Source of the DNA: Adineta vaga
Lineage: Eukaryota > Rotifera
Length of the DNA stretch: 64,000 nt
NCBI GenBank assembly: GCA_021613535.1
Contig: CP075495.1
Location: forward strand, 5,890,001-5,954,000
Direction of reading: 5' to 3'
Within the stretch, counting starts at the first letter, position 1. Each line of letters opens with the position of its first letter. The notes under the pieces were generated by a model. The model was not told the origin of the DNA, did no database searches, and saw only the letters and a program-made list of their open reading frames with translations. The translations under genes and the position numbers were made by a program. This document shows, piece after piece, positions 12,183 to 26,446 of this stretch.

Positions 12183-13547
12183 ATGAATGTCGTCCGTTTT
12201 GCTGCTGATGACAATTGGATGACACGATTGATTTTCAATCATATTGGCTATATGTCATTTGCTATTCCAATTGCTACTCTTTTTTTTATTTCAAAAAAAT
12301 CGTCATATACCATATGTAAGTACACACCATATATTCTATTTAAAAAAATGTTTTCCAATTGTTTAAAGGGCCACGACCAATTCGTTGGATCATTGTTCCA
12401 TTAATTCGTCTCTTTATTATGGATACACCTCATTCATCTTCAATAGATCTTAATAACAAAGAAGTAATATCACCAACAACTCAATTAAACTCATCATCAT
12501 CAAGTTTTACTCATCGTCGTATATTCAGATTGATCTTTTCATTTGTTGGTCTACAAATATCCTATCTTCTCTGGGGTCTATTACAAGAACGTATTATGAC
12601 TCGTACATATGATGACGAAAAATTTACAAATTCTCAATATCTAGTTTTTGTTAATCGATGTTTAGCAATGATACTTGCATATATGTCATTAAGAATCTTC
12701 TATCCAACAAAAAAAATCTCAGCTCTAGGGCCACCTTTGTATCAATATGGTGTCATATCATATGCCAATTGTATGTCAACTTGGTTTCAATATGAAAGTC
12801 TTTTGTATATTAGTTTTCCTGTTCAAGTATTAGCGAAAAGTATCAAAACTATTCCAGTGATGATTGCGGGAAAATTTGTCTCAGGTAAAACATATCCTTT
12901 ACGACAATATCTCTTAATGTTAATGATGGCTGCTGGTATTGCATTATTCTTTACTGGTTATTATGAAAATAGTACAAATAATCTAACAACTAAGAAACCA
13001 AAAAGGAATATCACAACATTCAATGGAGTGTTTCTTCTAGTCTGCTATTTAGTAAGTTCAATTTGCTTGTGAAAAAGTTGATTTATATATTATCAAATAT
13101 TCTTAGATCTTTGATGCGTTCACTTCCAATTATCAAAAACATGTTTTTGATCGATATTCAATATCGTTTTTAAACATGATGTTTTTCGTTAATTTCTTCT
13201 CAACAATTCTAACCTTAGCTTCGCTTATTCTCAATGGTACTCTATTAGAATGTTTATCATTCATGCAACGTCATCATTCCTTTGCAATGCATGTTTTTGC
13301 TACATCAATCTGTTCGTCCGTTGGACAATTATTTATTTTTTCTACTATTGAAGAATTTGGTCCAGTCGTTTTTACTATCATAATGACGATGAGACAAGCA
13401 TTTAGTATTATACTTTCGTGTATATTCTACGGTCATCAATTAACATGGTTTTCGATTCTTGGTATTCATGTAGCATTTTTAGCTGTTTTTCTTCATGCGT
13501 ATATACAATTTAAAAGAAGTAAACCTGTGAACAATAATATTGTGTAG
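12183..13547 (+). CDS. SLC35B2: SLC35B2-type adenosine 3'-phospho-5'-phosphosulfate (PAPS) transporter
   Basis: Three exons: 12183-12315, 12369-13051, 13107-13547, giving 418 residues (human SLC35B2 is 432). Family motifs: LLWGLLQERIMTR near TM1, FPVQVLAKSIKTIPVMI, FDAFTSNYQKHVFDRYS, and GPVVFTIIMTMRQAFSIILS in TM8-9. About ten membrane helices can be drawn. The family exchanges cytosolic PAPS for nucleotide across the Golgi membrane, feeding sulfotransferases that sulfate glycans and tyrosines. A Ser-rich insert follows TM1 at about residues 63-95. It lies next to a glycosyltransferase-like gene, which may be chance. The poly(A) signal at 13764 fits its 3' end. Confidence 0.9.
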
Positions 13548-14477
13548 AGATAAGGTTGATTTTCTTGGATATAAAGTCTGTTGCGTGACGATACTTCAAT
13601 TTACATATCGAACTAGAGATGAAAGAAAACGAGCACGAATATCCTAGTTTTATTGTTATTGTTATTGTAAATTATTTTTTCATGCTCAAAATAATATATT
13701 GATTATTTGAATTCTTGTCAAAACTTTTAAAAGATATCAAAATTCCTTTGTTGAAGTTGATTGAATAAATTTTGTAAAAGAAAATGACTTTACAATTGCT
13801 GAAACAGAATGAAAATAAAATTCGATAGAAAGAATTCAGATGAACTATCAATGAACGTTCTTTTCTCTATTTCTCCGTTCTTATCCATAGCATCCATGCT
13901 TGTCAAATTCTGCCATCTATGTCTGCTAAAGGCACGTCCATTAAATGTATACAACGAGTAACTAATCATATTTTTTGAATAGAAAATACAAAGAAAAAGA
14001 ATATTACGCTACTACGGTTTGTTCGATTCTCCTTCTATATATTGCCTTGATTATCTTGTCTTAACTTGAATACAAATACTGTCATTGATACTTTGTTCGG
14101 TTTAATATCTCCATCGATTGTATAAATAAATGACTGTTATATATATTTTTTAACGTCCTTGAATTATTTTTCATGGAAAGAAAAGATACTATGTTCGTCT
14201 AATAACGATGGAAATATATTCAATTGGATGATAATAAAATTCTTTCGTTTATTTGTCATGTCAGGCATCGAGGTAATTTTTCATTTCGAATAAATAACTA
14301 ACACCTGTTTATTTCGCATCGATTATATCATCTAGAGAATACATGTAGGCATTTATTTTACTGCTTATCTTTCTTCTTTTTGCTTCTGAAATTAATAATA
14401 ATCTATTGAAATGCTTTGCTTTTCGTGATATCAGTGATGATGAAGAATATGTAACTTTGTTATATTCTAGATTGATC
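13548..14477. other. Intergenic
   Basis: 3' UTR of SLC35B2 with AATAAA at 13764, then A+T-rich DNA. An acceptor (ATATTCTAG, ending at 14470) lies just before the next start codon and suggests a 5' UTR intron for the adenylate kinase gene. Confidence 0.4.
13764..13769 (+). terminator. AATAAA polyadenylation signal, SLC35B2
   Basis: A canonical signal 217 bases after the stop codon. Motif only. Confidence 0.45.
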
Positions 14478-15823
<1,346 letters not shown>

Positions 15824-16153
15824 AGAAAAAAACAACCCAGATCAATGCATTTAGAAAATCTCGTGAAAAAAAGAAAGTATATGATTTGTTATCTGTAGAC
15901 GACGTCTTCGTTTTTATTGTGATTTTCGTTTTTGATCAGTATATACGTGCAAAGTCGTGATTTTAGATTTCTAGTTGTGAAGATTATTCCATAAGTTTTT
16001 CTTTTTGGTTAGGCTTTTTGTTTTTCTTGATAGACATTAGAATAAACCTACGAGGTTATTTTTTTTTCTATTTGTTTATCGAATGCTCAAACAATGCCAG
16101 GATTGTCACTTCAAGAGCATAGCAATCTGTCTGTCTATTTCCTTTTCTTCTAG
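15824..16153. other. Short intergenic
   Basis: 330 A+T-rich bases between the adenylate kinase stop and the next gene. A strong acceptor (TTTCTTCTAG) abuts the proposed ATG at 16154. Confidence 0.4.
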
Positions 16154-16904
16154 ATGTTTATTAGTGCTTGGCTGTCATTCTTATTATTTACTAACGTAGG
16201 AACAAATTCAATTAAGTAATAATAGAAATTGAACAACGCAATTAAATTTATTCTCTTAATTATGACTAGTTCAACAAGTTGTTTGTTCACAGACGAAGAT
16301 GTTCTATTCGATTTTACCAAATCAACATCGTGTATTAATGATTGGATTGAAATATCGGACACAGAACGAGATGTTGGTAAATCTAAAGGAATACTTGTAG
16401 AACATAAGAGTGAGCAATTTCAACGTGCAATCTTCTTTTCACTATTAAATCCACAACCAAATGGTGCTGGATTTGCCGGTATAGCTTATCGAACGAAAAC
16501 ATTCGATTTAAGTTCATTTTCAGCTCTTAAATTATCCGTACGTGCACAAGGTGAAAGCTTTGTTTATAAAGTTATTTTAAGACATCATCACGACGAATCA
16601 TCATTATTACCATCGTACGAAATCTTTTTTGAAGTAAGAGGAGAACTTCATAGAAAAATTTCGATTGAATTTATCATTTTCTTAGCTACCAAAAAATGAA
16701 ATCACTCAACAATATCTATTATTCAAAGATTTTGAACCCTATAGTCGTGGTAAACGATTAGATCCAAATACAACATTACCATTAGATTTAAAAGAGATCA
16801 CCAGTATTGGTTTACAAATCTTTGGTGGTGTATATTCTCCTATCAAACAACATGGTACATCTAGTCTAGAAATTGATTTCATTAGTGCTGTCAAATGTGA
16901 ATGA
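16154..16904 (+). CDS. CIA30-domain protein (NDUFAF1-like), possibly secreted
   Basis: The core is certain: exon ending at 16633 and exon 16686-16904 encode a CIA30 domain (DVLFDFTKSTSCINDWIEI ... GAGFAGIAYRTKTFDLSSF ... IGLQIFGGVYSP ... SLEIDFISAVKC). CIA30 is a galactose-binding-like beta-sandwich, best known from NDUFAF1, a mitochondrial complex I assembly factor. The start is unsettled. Model A: exons 16154-16215 and 16270-16633 joined by a 54-base intron, giving a hydrophobic leader (MFISAWLSFLLFTN) that looks like a secretion signal. Model B: ATG 16262 in the main exon with no leader. The open frame upstream of 16262 has only a TTG start. Either way the protein is about 200 residues, lacks the long N-terminal part of human NDUFAF1, and shows no clear mitochondrial presequence. 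Confidence 0.75.
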
Positions 16905-17860
16905 ATGGTGTGATACTTCTTTATTGTATTTTCGTAGTTCGATCCGGTAAGATTAGAATATACACAAAAATATATTTTGATTGTATGATTCATTTGATAT
17001 GTTGTAATCATGAAAACGACATTAGTTTTGCATATTATTTTTTTGATTCTATTTTGTTTGAATAAAGTCATAATCGTTGTGCGTCACATCATACATATTA
17101 GAAAGAAAAGTACATTGATGAATTCCTTTTACAAACAGGGTATAGATCTATTTTTGTTTCTTTTTTTCTTCCCCTCTGTTCTTTCCTTGTACGTTTGTAC
17201 ATAATTTTTCCTCGATGTCTTAACCTTGATCACCTATGAAATCAAAACAACAAAGGTTTGTTGTTATGGATTATCACATAGAAAAACTCGATTACTTGTA
17301 TGTTTTTTTTTCTAATCATATAATACATTCTATTCCAGATCAAATAACAATGACATTCTTATCATTTGGGCTTTAAAAAATGAAAAAAAAAACCGAACGA
17401 AACTAGAGTCGAATCAAATCTACAAAAGAATGTCTACATTTATCACAGCTATTCTTTCTCGTGAGTACAACAGTGATGTATAGATTTCTTTTCTTTTTGT
17501 CGATTCCTTCTCAAAGAAAAAGGAAGCCTTACAGAGAGTTTTCTTTTGTCAAATTAGTTTGCAAACCATCAGTGATCAGTCACACAGTATGCTTTTGCAA
17601 GAGACAGACAGACAGAGAGAGAGAGAGAGGAAAGAAAGAAAACAAGCGCAAAAAGACAAATCTGATTTTTTTTCTTTTCAATATTCTATCAGCATGATAC
17701 TACATTTTTCTTTCACAATTCATACCTCATCAGAATCATTGAAAAGCAGAAATTAGTAACTCATAACACGTATAGGTGATCTCTGTTAGACTGAATATTT
17801 GTAATTTAGGTTAATTTTTCTTTCCAACGTACATAATCAACAGTAACAATACTAACGACG
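16905..17860. other. Intergenic
   Basis: 3' UTR of the CIA30 gene and upstream region of the SLC5 gene. It contains a short GA-rich run (about 17603-17640) and poly-A/poly-T tracts. Plus-strand open frames here (17010, 17461, 17559) are low-complexity and not supported. Confidence 0.45.
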
Positions 17861-20342
17861 ATGGGTGATCAAGAAACAGAGAATCATTTAACTGGCTTTG
17901 ATATAACAGTTTTAGTTATCTATTTTATCTTATTAATTGGAGCAGGATTTTACTCAATGTTTAAATATAATCGTTCAACAGTAAAAGGTTATTTTCTTGC
18001 CAATAGACAAATGCCATGGATATGTATTGGTGCAAGTTTATTTGCATCAAATATTGGCGCCGAACATTTTATTGGATTAGCAAGTTCTGGTGCAGCGAAA
18101 GGTAAATTGGTTTTTTTCAAAACTCAATATTTCATTTTTCTTTTTCACATAGGAATAAGTGTTGGCGCATTTGAATTGAATGCAATTGGAATTATTCAAT
18201 TACTTGGTTGGGTATTTTTACCAGTATTTGTTGCTACTGGCGTATCGACATTACCCGAATATATGAGTCGACGATTTGGTGGACAACGTATACGTGTTTA
18301 TATAGCTTGTCTTTATCTGATCCTTTATATATTAACGAAAATAAGTGTGAATATTTATGCGGCATCATTATTTATCAACTATGCTTTCCATTGGAATATC
18401 TATTTAAGTGTTTTATTTGTTTTGATTCTAACAGCCATTTGTACGGTATCAGGTGGTTTAGCTAGTGTTATGTATACCGATACAATACAGGCTGTAATTA
18501 TGATTTTTGGTGGATTTGTTTTAATGATTTTATCTTACAAAGAAATAGGTGGTATATCGGAATTGTATCGACGCTATTTAAATGCAATGCCATCACTGAT
18601 CAATGATGAACAAATAGGAAATTTCACAACTATTTCATTGAATCAAACAAGTTTAATGAATACATGTGGTAAACCAACAGTAAAATCATTTCAAATGTTA
18701 CGATCTATATCTGATCCTGATATGCCATGGTTAGGATTCTTTCTTGGACATACACCAAATACTATATGGTAAATATTTAAAAGAAATTTCTATTCAGAAA
18801 ACTCTAGAATAATTTATTAGGTATTGGTGTTCGGATCAAATGATGGTTCAACGTGTCTTAGCTGCGCAATCCATTTCCCATGCTCGTGGTGGTACTTTAT
18901 TAGCTGGTTATTTAAAAATTTTACCTCTTTTTATGATTATTATTCCGGGAATGATTAGTCGAACATTATATCCAAATATTGTTGCATGTAATCAACCATC
19001 TACATGTGAATCCGTCTGTCTTAGTAAACGAAGTTGCACGAATGTTGCATATCCAACATTGATATTAAAAATTCTACCAACTGGTTTCAAAGGTGTTATG
19101 CTCGCTGTTATGCTTGCAGCATTAATATCTGGTTTAACATCAATATTTAATTCTGCAAGTACAATATTTACTGTAGATATTTATCCAAATATATTTTCAT
19201 ATCGTCGAAGAAATATAACAAATCGTGAATTAATGATTGTTGGCCGTGTTTTTGTTCTTTTAATGACAGCTGTTGGAATTGGTTGGATACCCATTGTTAT
19301 ACAAATGCAAGGTTCAGAATTATATATTTACATGCAACAAGTAATTGGATTTTTAGCACCACCCATTGCTTGTATTTATTTATTGGCTGTTCTATGGACA
19401 CGTGCTAATGAACGTGGGGCTTTTGCTGGATTAATGGTTGGTTTCGTATTTGGTTTAATACGAATGGTATTAGAATTTTCCAAGCAACCACCATTATGTG
19501 GTGAGAAGGATACACGATTTTGGTTTATACGAAACATACATTTTATGTATTATGCTTTATTTTTATTTTGGTTAACATTTTTTACATGTGTTATTGTTTC
19601 ATTATGTACACAACCACCGACAAAAGAACAGTTAAATCGAACAACATTTTGGACAAGAAATCAAAAATCCGATCTCGAACGTATGCATATGAAAGATAAT
19701 ATCGATCATAAAACATCTGTTCCAAGGTAAAAAAAAGATTAACTTAATGTTCGAAGAAATTCTTCAAATACATTTCATTCTAGTCATACATTTAATAACA
19801 AAGAAGTAAGTCCATCATCTTCCGTACATTATGATAAAATTACAAATGGAGTTGAACAATCACAACCGGAAATTTTTCTTCCAAAAACATCCTCCTTTGG
19901 TCCTGGAACATTATTGATTAGTCGAGATGGCGAAGATGATGTTAATAGTATTCGTATTAATACGGCACGAACAACTTCAACTGATGATGTATATCGCAAC
20001 ACAAAAATAAACCCACATATGCATTCACAAACATCAATTCCAAATGATTCCTCTGGTCGAATAGAAGAAAGTAAAGGTTGTGATATTTTAATACTTTTAA
20101 AATCATGTTGGACATGGTTTTGTGGTTTGGATGATGGTCAAAATGATTTATCCGATGTTGATGAAAATCATCAACAACGACAAACAATGAATGAAGCACA
20201 TGATTTCATGTTGCAACACCGTGAAGAACGTCCAATTATCAAATGGATATTAAATGCGAATTTAATTTTTCTGATTCTTATTGAAATCTTTTTATTTGTT
20301 GTATTTTCGTTACCTGTTAAGTATACATTTTGGCGTACTTAA
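17861..20342 (+). CDS. SLC5-family sodium/solute symporter (SGLT/SMIT branch)
   Basis: Four exons: 17861-18101, 18153-18768, 18821-19726, 19784-20342, giving 773 residues. The N-terminus carries the SSF signature region (GYFLANRQMPWICIGASLFA, SNIGAEHFIGLASSGAAKG). Later landmarks are FELNAIGIIQLLGWVFLPVF, GGLASVMYTDTIQAVIMIFG, WYWCSDQMMVQRVLAA and MLAALISGLTSIFNSASTIF. A final helix (NANLIFLILIEIFLFVVFSL) lies at the very C-terminus, giving the 14-helix SGLT layout. The WYWCxDQ..VQR motif places it with the SGLT1-5/SMIT sugar or inositol carriers rather than SMCT or the iodide carrier. The cytosolic loop before TM14 is about 190 residues, long and Ser/Asn-rich. Substrate not assignable by eye. 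Confidence 0.88.
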
Positions 20343-20818
20343 TTTACTTTCATTCGTTCTTTTCTTCTCCTAATATCCAGATATATATTTTTTTTTGATC
20401 TATAAATGTTTAATCTATCTTTGTTTTTAGTTTAATTGTTTTTTTTATATTGTGCACTTACAAATATTTTGTGGTTAATTTAATGAATCAGTATCAGTTA
20501 TTTTTTGTGTTTCGTGAATAAACAGTAAAAGGTGTAAATTCTATCGAAAGATTTCTATCCGTATCCATTCGTACAATCAGACTGTAATTATATTTGAAAT
20601 GAATAGAAAAACGAACTTTTTTTCGAATTTATATGGATCATTAATTAACGACATCTACAAAATGGTCATTCTATTGAAACATTGCTTTTGACCATTCTGA
20701 TGCATACTTTTGTCCCATCATAATTCGTTTGTTCTTCTATTTTTCTCATTCATTTAAACCAACTCTATTTCATCGCGATTGTTGTGGAATAAAAATTGTT
20801 TGTCTTCTTAATTTCGAC
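20343..20818. other. Intergenic
   Basis: SLC5 3' UTR with AATAAA at 20517, then the promoter side of TMX1. No exon recognised; the TMX1-frame open stretch from 20729 precedes the signal peptide and is probably untranslated. Confidence 0.45.
20517..20522 (+). terminator. AATAAA polyadenylation signal, SLC5 gene
   Basis: A canonical signal 175 bases after the stop codon. Motif only. Confidence 0.45.
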
Positions 20819-22161
20819 ATGTTTTTCTCTAAAACTTATCTTTTTTCTCTCCTAATTCTTTTTCTACCGAGTCTTATTTCAACTCATTCACTTCAACTCA
20901 CGGACAGAACATGGAAAGATATGTTATGTGGTCAATGGATGGTGGAATTGTGAGTGAAATTATTTCATTTCATTTCTGTTTAACTTAATATTCATCAAAA
21001 TAATCAATCCTTTTTTCTCTAGTTATGCACCATGGTGTCCATCATGTCAACATTTCACACCAATTTGGACTGAATTTGCTAAAGCAATGACTGCGAAAGA
21101 GATTAAAGTAGCTGCAGTTGATATCAATGATTATCCATCTTTATCCGGTCGTTTTCGGATATCGGTCTTACCGACCATATATTAGTGAGTTTGAAAGAGA
21201 TATGAAATTCTACAACCTTTATTTTTATAATCTAGTGTTCGCGATGGTGTTTTTCGTCAATATAATGGTGAACGATCATTGAATGGATTGAAAAATTACA
21301 TTGAATTTCAAGAATGGCAACGTACTGAACCTGTTTCACCTTATTTTGCTCCAGATAGTATTCCGTATGTAGATCATGTCAATCAAGTTCAATTTGTTTA
21401 TTTGGTTTCTTTTCTCTTTTTCTCTCTCTCTCGCTTAGAATGTCAATGATCAGTTCACTTTTCGACATATCTGTACTTGTGAAGGTCTGTTGGAAGATAA
21501 TAATTTAAAGCGATATTTTCATTTTTAACTATTTAGGATGCATATACAGTTTTATTGGAAAAATATGGATGGCCCGCTTGGCTTATCTATATTGTCTTCT
21601 CTCTCATTGTAATATTGATTGGTTTTATTCTTGGATTTGTAAGTAAACTGTATAAATATTTTTCATGAATGAATTCTGTTTTTTTTTGCAAGGGATTTTT
21701 AATGATTATTGATTATTGTTTAACTGGTACACCTAAGGATGAATTCGATTATATTCCTGATGATTCACGAGATGTTGAAGATTTAGTAAAATAATTTCTT
21801 ATCTATGATTAAGCCATTCCTATTTATTATATTCTAGGATGACAGTGATACACAAAAGTTGTTAAAAAGTAAAAAGAAAACAAAAACAAATCTATTGGGG
21901 CCTACTCTTACCTCATCAACTCCACAACGTTCAACAACAACAACAGCAGCATCTTCAAAAGTCCATTCATCACCACTCGTAGAACTTCAAGATGACGAAG
22001 CATTGTTAGATGAAGTTCTTACTGGCGATCAAGATGATGATGATAGCGAAGGATTGAATACTTCCGATGTTGCACAAGGTACTGATGATGATAATGATGA
22101 CGATGATGACGATGATCAAACAACAAGTACATCAATTCGTCAACGTCGAACAAATAAATAA
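20819..22161 (+). CDS. TMX1: Thioredoxin-related transmembrane protein (TMX1/TMX4)
   Basis: Seven exons: 20819-20949, 21023-21184, 21236-21364, 21439-21484, 21537-21638, 21693-21785, 21838-22161. ATG 20819 gives a signal peptide (KTYLFSLLILFLPSLISTHS). The thioredoxin domain follows with redox motif YAPWCPSC and the cis-proline segment ISVLPTIY, then one transmembrane helix (PAWLIYIVFSLIVILIGFIL) and an acidic cytosolic tail with an Asp run. This layout is TMX1/TMX4, an ER-membrane oxidoreductase acting on cysteines of membrane-bound client proteins. Vertebrate TMX1 has CPAC; here it is CPSC, which keeps both catalytic cysteines. The polyacidic tail resembles that of TMX1/TMX4, which binds calnexin or calcium pumps in vertebrates. 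Confidence 0.9.
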
Positions 22162-22432
22162 ATTTATCGAAAATGGTCTCAGAAAAACGACTTCTGTGAT
22201 ACTAATCAAGAAAGATAAAAGAAACTCTAATCGAAGTTGATGCTTCTTTGATAATCTCCTTTTTGTTTGTCGATACTGTGTGTGTGTGTGTTCTAAACGA
22301 TTATGTTCTTTCCTTTTTTCGATGAACTTCAAACTAATCTAATTTTCTTTGTACATGAAAATTATGCCTAAAATTATCTTTTCCTTCTTTTTTCTTCGGT
22401 GAATTCTACACAAAATTTTTCTTGTATAGTAA

Positions 22433-22438
22433 AATAAA
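22433..22438 (+). terminator. AATAAA polyadenylation signal, TMX1
   Basis: A canonical signal 272 bases after the TMX1 stop. Motif only. Confidence 0.45.
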
Positions 22439-23719
22439 TTAGATGAAATAGTGAAAGAGATTCATTTGTATTCCTCTTCGTTATTCAAGATTAAACCATA
22501 ACATTTGATCATGAATGTCATCACGTATTACACTGATATAAAAGTTGGTTTCTTTTTTTTGCTCATAGATAAAGGTAAATGACATTGTAGTTAAGGTAAA
22601 TTTATCGGCGAAAGAAACAAGCAGTTTAATAATGTGAACTGAACAGAGAAAAATCTAGAAAAAAAGCACTTAAAGCTACTTAGAGATTTCTTTCGATGAA
22701 AGGAAAAACAAGGGGTGTTAAAGTCAACAAAAGAAATTGAAAAATATATTTACATATAAACGAAATATTATCTCATCAAAATCTATGAAAAAAAGAGTAA
22801 ACTGTTTATCAAGATAGAAGAAAAGAATCATTGGTTTTTCTATAAACCTTCAGGGCAAGAAGTTGCTTTATATATATATTTGTATAATAGGAAGATATGA
22901 GCAACAATGTCAATAAAATACATATGTACGTACAGGTCAAAGTATTTCGAAGGCATCATTTACATTTCACTTATCAAAGAATTGAGGTATACATTACATC
23001 ATTGATCAAGTGGAAATAAAAGATGTAATATGAAGCATTGGATGAAGTTGACAACAACTATTCGATTGGATATTGACCTTCTTTCAGACAATATAAAACT
23101 CCAATCAAGAATCCGTTACTTTTCAACTACTTAACATTTGATAAATGATGATAGCATCAAAATTGATATTTCAATTGACTATTTTTCTTGATGATTTTCT
23201 CATTGATGATTGAGAAAAGAAACGAAATGAACATATTCCCTTGAGCATTTCATGTTGTTGTTTTTTGTTTCGTACAATGTCGGTCGATGAACAAGATGTT
23301 TCTTTGCTCCTCCTTAGTGTCGTCTTTTATCGTTTGAATTGTATGCTTAAAGCGCCGTTCATCTTTCTAGACATGTATGCATGAGATACCGCAACTTAAC
23401 GTTTCGTTTCTTTTCTTCTTCTTCTTCTTTTTCGTCCTCTATTGTTTGCTCATCAACTCATCGTTTAATCGTTTTTGATTTTTGTTAGCGACAAATCATC
23501 ATTATTATCGTCATCAGTTCATCAAGGAAAAAAGAATCGACGTTCACTATGTATATATATCTAAATGTATGTCTAGAGAGGATTGGAGCATACCTTTGTA
23601 CACGTTCATTGCCTAGAGATATGTGCGCAAAAGCTCTATTTACTTTGATGTTTGAATGTCGTCTTTTCTTATGACAATACATATATATGTATATCTTGAG
23701 CAAGTGTATCATGTCTTTT

Positions 23720-23742
23720 GAGTGAGTGAGTGAGTGAGTGAT
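23720..23742. repeat. (GAGT)n microsatellite
   Basis: About five and a half copies of GAGT in non-coding DNA. Confidence 0.85.
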
Positions 23743-25250
23743 GGTTGTAATATCGTTTTTCTGTAGTCAATTAGCTTATGTTAGAAATTTCATGCTTATA
23801 TTAATGGATTTGAAGAAGAGGAAGAAGGAATGATTAATTCATTCGTTCGATGATATGTATTTGTATATGTATGTGCATATGCATATATTGAAGAAGTCAG
23901 GTGCAATTGATTTCAATCATTTTCGAAAGAAAAGAAAAGAGATGGATAAGTGAAAAAGCTAACATTTCCGGTAACTCACTTCATGAATCTAAAGAATGTT
24001 GATACTTAACTTGATCCACATAGTTGAAGAGTAGTCTTCGCTAAACAACTGATCAATCTTATAGGTGGAAAAATAGCGACGAAAAGATCGGATATCTTTG
24101 TTATTTTTTCGAAAATATGTTATCTATCTATTGTCCTTCGTTTATTTGTTTAAGAAGAGTCTAGTCATTCATTTCATTTTGTTCTCTTTCAACTTGTCTC
24201 ATTCTTTGTATTCGCTCATTAATCAACATTTTAAAGCACTTTTTGTATATATATATAAATCGAAAGAAAGAAAAGTGGGCAGGCGGTAGTTTCAAGGGCT
24301 AACGAAAGAGATCGATGCTTTAGATACGTTCATATACGTACGATGATGAGTTATAACCCATCAGTAAGAAGAGAGAGAGAGAGAGTTCGGTGGTTGAATT
24401 TGACAACAAGGATCACTTGTACATATACCTCGTAAGTGATAGAGAAAGAGAGCGAACAACTGACCGATCATTTTCACACATCTTTCTTTTTCGACGCGTC
24501 GATAAGTAAATTTTGACATTTTTTTGTGTCGCATTCTATACATATATGTACATAGAAGAACAGTAAGACCGACAACAATTTGTAATATGATTCGTTCCCA
24601 TGTTTGAAGATATATCGTTCAATTCACTTCGAACTAAAGAATCACATTTCTTCCTCTTCACAATAATTATTTGATATTGATCATTGATAACCAGGCACTA
24701 TTTTAAAATAATCTTTCTCTTTTTTTTCCAGCAATGTTTGTAATTATACATTAGTCTATGTATACGAATACTTTATGATATAATTTTTGACAAGAAGAAC
24801 TTTCTAAGATGATCAACAGAAGTGGTATGATGCAAGAAACTAATTTCTTTTTTGCTTCGAACGATAAGTGTGAAAAAGTACTCAATGTTTACACTTGCTT
24901 GTGTTTATCATTTAATGTCGAAAAGAAGTAATGACGATCGATGATGTACTAGTTAATTAGGAGAGCAAAAGTGAGAGACAGACATTTTTTCCCATTATCG
25001 ATCATCGATGTGCTCTATTGATATTGCTGATGTTGCTATACATTCCATCTCGTCAACTGATAGACAGGCGAGAGAAAGGCGTGTCCGTCGATTAACTACA
25101 ATTAACACGAGCACAATTCATTGTATGGTAGCAACAGACGAAAAAAGAAGATGAGGATCATCGATAGTATGTGCGTGTTTAGATGCTTCACCTACCAACA
25201 CCATATATATGTATCTACGAGATAAGTAACAATCACCATACACATTTCAA

Positions 25251-25275
25251 TGTGATGTGATGTGATGTGATGATG
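25251..25275. repeat. (TGTGA)n minisatellite
   Basis: About four copies of TGTGA followed by TGATGA, in the desert upstream of HES. Confidence 0.85.
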
Positions 25276-26243
25276 ATCGCGCGTGCGTTTGCATACCAAA
25301 CAAGTTGACTTTGCTCGTGCACGCACGTGCATATACACATCAGTTTCACTTACACTTTTTGTTATTTCGAGTAACAAATATACATTTCTTATCCATACAT
25401 TCTTTCTGTCTGTCTGCCTGACAAGAGAAAAAAAATACGAAGAAGATAAGTAATATACAATTTACAGATGATGACAATAATAACAAAAAGAAAAAACTAC
25501 TTAATTCTTAACAGATGCAAAAATAAGCTTTTGGATGGATATTGAACCTTGTGTACGAAAGATTTTCTGCTTTATATATCATACATGAAGAAGAATAAGA
25601 AAAAGGAAAAATGGAGAGAATTTGATATGGCTAAATTCTCTTTTATTGATATCACTAACGGATAATGTTCTCTCCATTTACACATCTGAGTAGTGGGCGT
25701 CTTGGCAATTCCACTTGACACGTCAATCTTAAGATCAAATAGTGCTTGCTACCGTTATGATGATGAGGGTGATGATGAACACTGTACGTGTTCTTTTTTT
25801 GTTTTCATGCATCAACGAAACAAAGTAAAAGCTGATGAGATCACCTGCCTTTTAAATCGAATCCTATCCTTTTTCTTCTATTCCCTTAAGATATGAAATA
25901 AAAAGAACAAAGATGAATATACATCGATGTATAGTAATGATAGAATAAGACTATACAATTTCAATTTCTTCTGATGATTTGCCATAGGGTGAATATATCA
26001 TGCCATATTATTCCAGTAAAATCTTGAAAAGAAACGGAATTTATCGATTGGATAGTCAATATATGTAAATGATACTTCTTGCTCTTTTTCTTTTCTCTTC
26101 TATGCACTCTCTTTTTTCTCATCAGAATATTTATTTGGCCAACAGCACGAGTCGTCCATCTTCATCATTCGTTCGTTCGTTTCATTCTTTCTCTGACCAA
26201 CCATACTACATCATACACACGATCTCGCGTGCGTCAAGACACG

Positions 26244-26273
26244 AGAGAAGAGAAGAGAAGAGAAGAGAAGAGA
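26244..26273. repeat. (AGAAG)n repeat
   Basis: Five to six copies of AGAAG, followed by an AG run at 26279-26290. Probably within or near the HES 5' leader. Confidence 0.8.
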
Positions 26274-26446
26274 CGGTAGAGAGAGAGAGAAAAAAAGAGA
26301 AGAAGAAAGAATAATTATAGTGCAATCGTTGAAACAACGAATCAGAATACATATATACATTTACACATCTACATATACACGACTATATCACTTCTCTAAA
26401 CTATTAGATCCTGTTCACATACTCTCCTACTCATTTATTTCAAACA

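Larger units (their letters stand above)
22162..26446. other. 4.3 kb gene desert upstream of HES
   Basis: Apart from the TMX1 3' UTR I see no exon. Microsatellites occur at 23720-23742 (GAGT), 25251-25275 (TGTGA) and 26244-26273 (AGAAG), with an AG run after 26280. The size stands out in a window where most gaps are under 1 kb. Because the next gene is a HES-type developmental repressor, this is a plausible home for distal enhancers. The 5' leader of HES probably begins near 26300-26440. Confidence 0.5.

Noticed and set aside
16229-16261. Start of the CIA30 gene at 16229
   Set aside because: That codon is TTG. The real start is either ATG 16262 or a spliced leader exon at 16154.
18208-18465. 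Extra plus-strand frame inside the SLC5 gene
   Set aside because: A shadow of the second SLC5 exon, whose own frame shows continuous family similarity.
23720-25275. Possible CRISPR-like or regulatory repeat array
   Set aside because: The repeats are short contiguous microsatellites (GAGT, TGTGA) with no spacers, in eukaryotic DNA.
22162-26446. Several 60-80 residue open frames in the desert
   Set aside because: No family resemblance, no splice-consistent continuation, and composition set by local simple sequence.
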